Shown here one piece after another: positions 63,018-64,000 of a stretch of 64,000 nucleotides of DNA. The number at the start of each line of letters is the position of its first letter. Within the stretch, counting starts at the first letter, position 1. The notes under the pieces were generated by a model. The model had not been told where the DNA came from, ran no database searches, and saw only the letters and a list, made by a program, of their open reading frames with translations. Made by a program: the position numbers and the translations under genes. The DNA comes from Bacteroidales bacterium (GTDB lineage Bacteria > Bacteroidota > Bacteroidia > Bacteroidales > P3): assembly GCA_017960605.1 (NCBI GenBank), contig JAGCYV010000072.1, positions 1-64,000 on the forward strand, read 5' to 3'.

Positions 63018-64000
63018 TTACATTTCAAATTCGTGTGTTCCACCGTCTTCGTAGTCCTTGACGATGGCGTTGAAGGCAGAGCCTCCTGAGCGTTGAGGAA
63101 CGGGGATGGTATCCATATCCAGTTCCACGGTAATGACGCCACCTTTCCATCGGTCGCGCACCTTCTCCGTGATATCAAAGACGAACGTGGAGTCCATACC
63201 ATTATTAAATTGCATGTTCACATCCATGAAGTGGCGGTACTGATCCTTGACCTCGCTCCGATAGCGGATGCGGTTGCCGTTTTGGTTGCAGATACCGAAG
63301 GTGAGCAATCGCCCGCCGACGACGGCCACGACCTCGTTATCTTCTTTTACATCTATATAGGATTTGCATTTGTCTGTCAGCGTCACAAAGGGCTTAAAGA
63401 GGACGTTGTAGTAAACGTCGATGGGCGTGGAACCGGCGACACCTGTATTGACATTAGTGGAGTAAGCCATAGCCGACATATCTGCGGAACCGTCAACACC
63501 CGTGATTTTGTTGCGGTTGTGGTGAAGGATTATCTGTGTAAGATAAATATAGGTAATGGGTTCAAGAACCATGTCCAGCTGCTTGACCCACACGTTGCGG
63601 ATGCTGTCATACTCAAAGCCATCAAGGTTTTCGTTGATTTCCACAGCACGGTCGTATGCAGAGAAGAGCTGTTCGGGCTGCCAGAAGGAACGGATGTATT
63701 TAGGAGCTTGGAAACGTGAAGAGTACGGGGTCGGGTTGGTGAACGCCGTCACGCTGTCCAAGGTGGTTGTCTCGTCGATGTTCAAGCTCTGTACATCCAG
63801 AGTGGCCAAGTCACTCCAAACGAGGATATCCCAAAAGCCCCAATTATACTCTCCGTGGAACATGCGACCGTGGACGGTGCTTTCCAGCACGCTACTGTGC
63901 TTTCCTAAGGGCTCTTGTTTGGTATAGTAGCGACGCAGGTTGAAGACCTCTGGCTCTGTATAGCCAATGGAATCTCCAAAGGCATCGCGGGCTTCCCTAT
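63018..64000 (-). CDS. DUF5119-like fimbria-associated protein, 5' end beyond the window
   Basis: The frame is open to the window edge, so the start and any signal peptide are not visible; about 327 codons are present. It resembles DUF5119 proteins of Bacteroidales, small lipoproteins commonly found beside Mfa-like fimbrillin genes. Recognisable parts are PITYIYLTQIILHHNRN, GSADMSAMAYSTNV and TFGICNQNGNRIR, and it ends near GGTHEFEM. The family assignment is from memory of related sequences and is tentative. Position and direction (53 bp before lipoprotein 1) place it in the same operon, where a role as anchor or accessory protein of the fimbria is likely. Confidence 0.6.
   Translation of the reverse strand, partial: REARDAFGDSIGYTEPEVFNLRRYYTKQEPLGKHSSVLESTVHGRMFHGEYNWGFWDILVWSDLATLDVQSLNIDETTTLDSVTAFTNPTPYSSRFQAPKYIRSFWQPEQLFSAYDRAVEINENLDGFEYDSIRNVWVKQLDMVLEPITYIYLTQIILHHNRNKITGVDGSADMSAMAYSTNVNTGVAGSTPIDVYYNVLFKPFVTLTDKCKSYIDVKEDNEVVAVVGGRLLTFGICNQNGNRIRYRSEVKDQYRHFMDVNMQFNNGMDSTFVFDITEKVRDRWKGGVITVELDMDTIPVPQRSGGSAFNAIVKDYEDGGTHEFEM

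Overview
The window reads as a chromosomal segment of a Bacteroidales bacterium, most likely Prevotellaceae. The evidence is Bacteroidetes-type promoters (TTTG, about 20 bp, TAnnTTTG) before several genes, a BspA-like leucine-rich repeat protein, Mfa/fimbrillin-type lipoproteins, a fused NagB-like/PIG-L protein, and C-terminal tails of the Prevotella/T9SS kind. This is judged from sequence alone; no database search was run.

Region 1 (1-14961) is mostly metabolism. It opens with a nine-copy 22-bp tandem repeat and an inverted-repeat element, then a secreted GH31 glycosidase. Minus-strand branched-chain amino acid genes follow (ilvD, ilvB, ilvN and an acyl-ACP thioesterase). They are interrupted by a 1112-residue LRR/M60-like metalloprotease gene, and ilvC is absent. 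A plus-strand run holds a SlyD-like prolyl isomerase, chorismate synthase and a CstA-type transporter.

Region 2 (15003-20977, minus strand) holds an XRE/cupin regulator, an acyl-CoA synthetase and an alpha/beta hydrolase as one likely operon. Upstream of these are a small outer-membrane beta-barrel gene and a NagB-like/PIG-L fusion whose deaminase residues have been replaced.

Region 3 (21265-50516, minus strand) is dominated by two giant secreted proteins of 4526 and 4053 residues, built largely of glycine-rich 'VYGGG' repeats. Between them lie a frameshifted DUF4105 (Lnb-like) gene, a REP-associated tyrosine transposase with an extra C-terminal domain, a family of REP palindromes, and two copies of the inverted-repeat element seen at the left end.

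Region 4 (50521-64000, minus strand) is a run of seven Mfa/fimbrillin-like lipoprotein genes preceded by a DUF5119-like gene that runs off the window. The second giant gene starts 4 nt after the last lipoprotein gene. The simplest reading is a fimbria-type surface operon ending in a giant adhesin. The spacers between its genes carry an unusual family of hairpins with a shared seven-base loop, and two of the genes carry 63-bp, 9-bp-period repeats inside their signal peptides.
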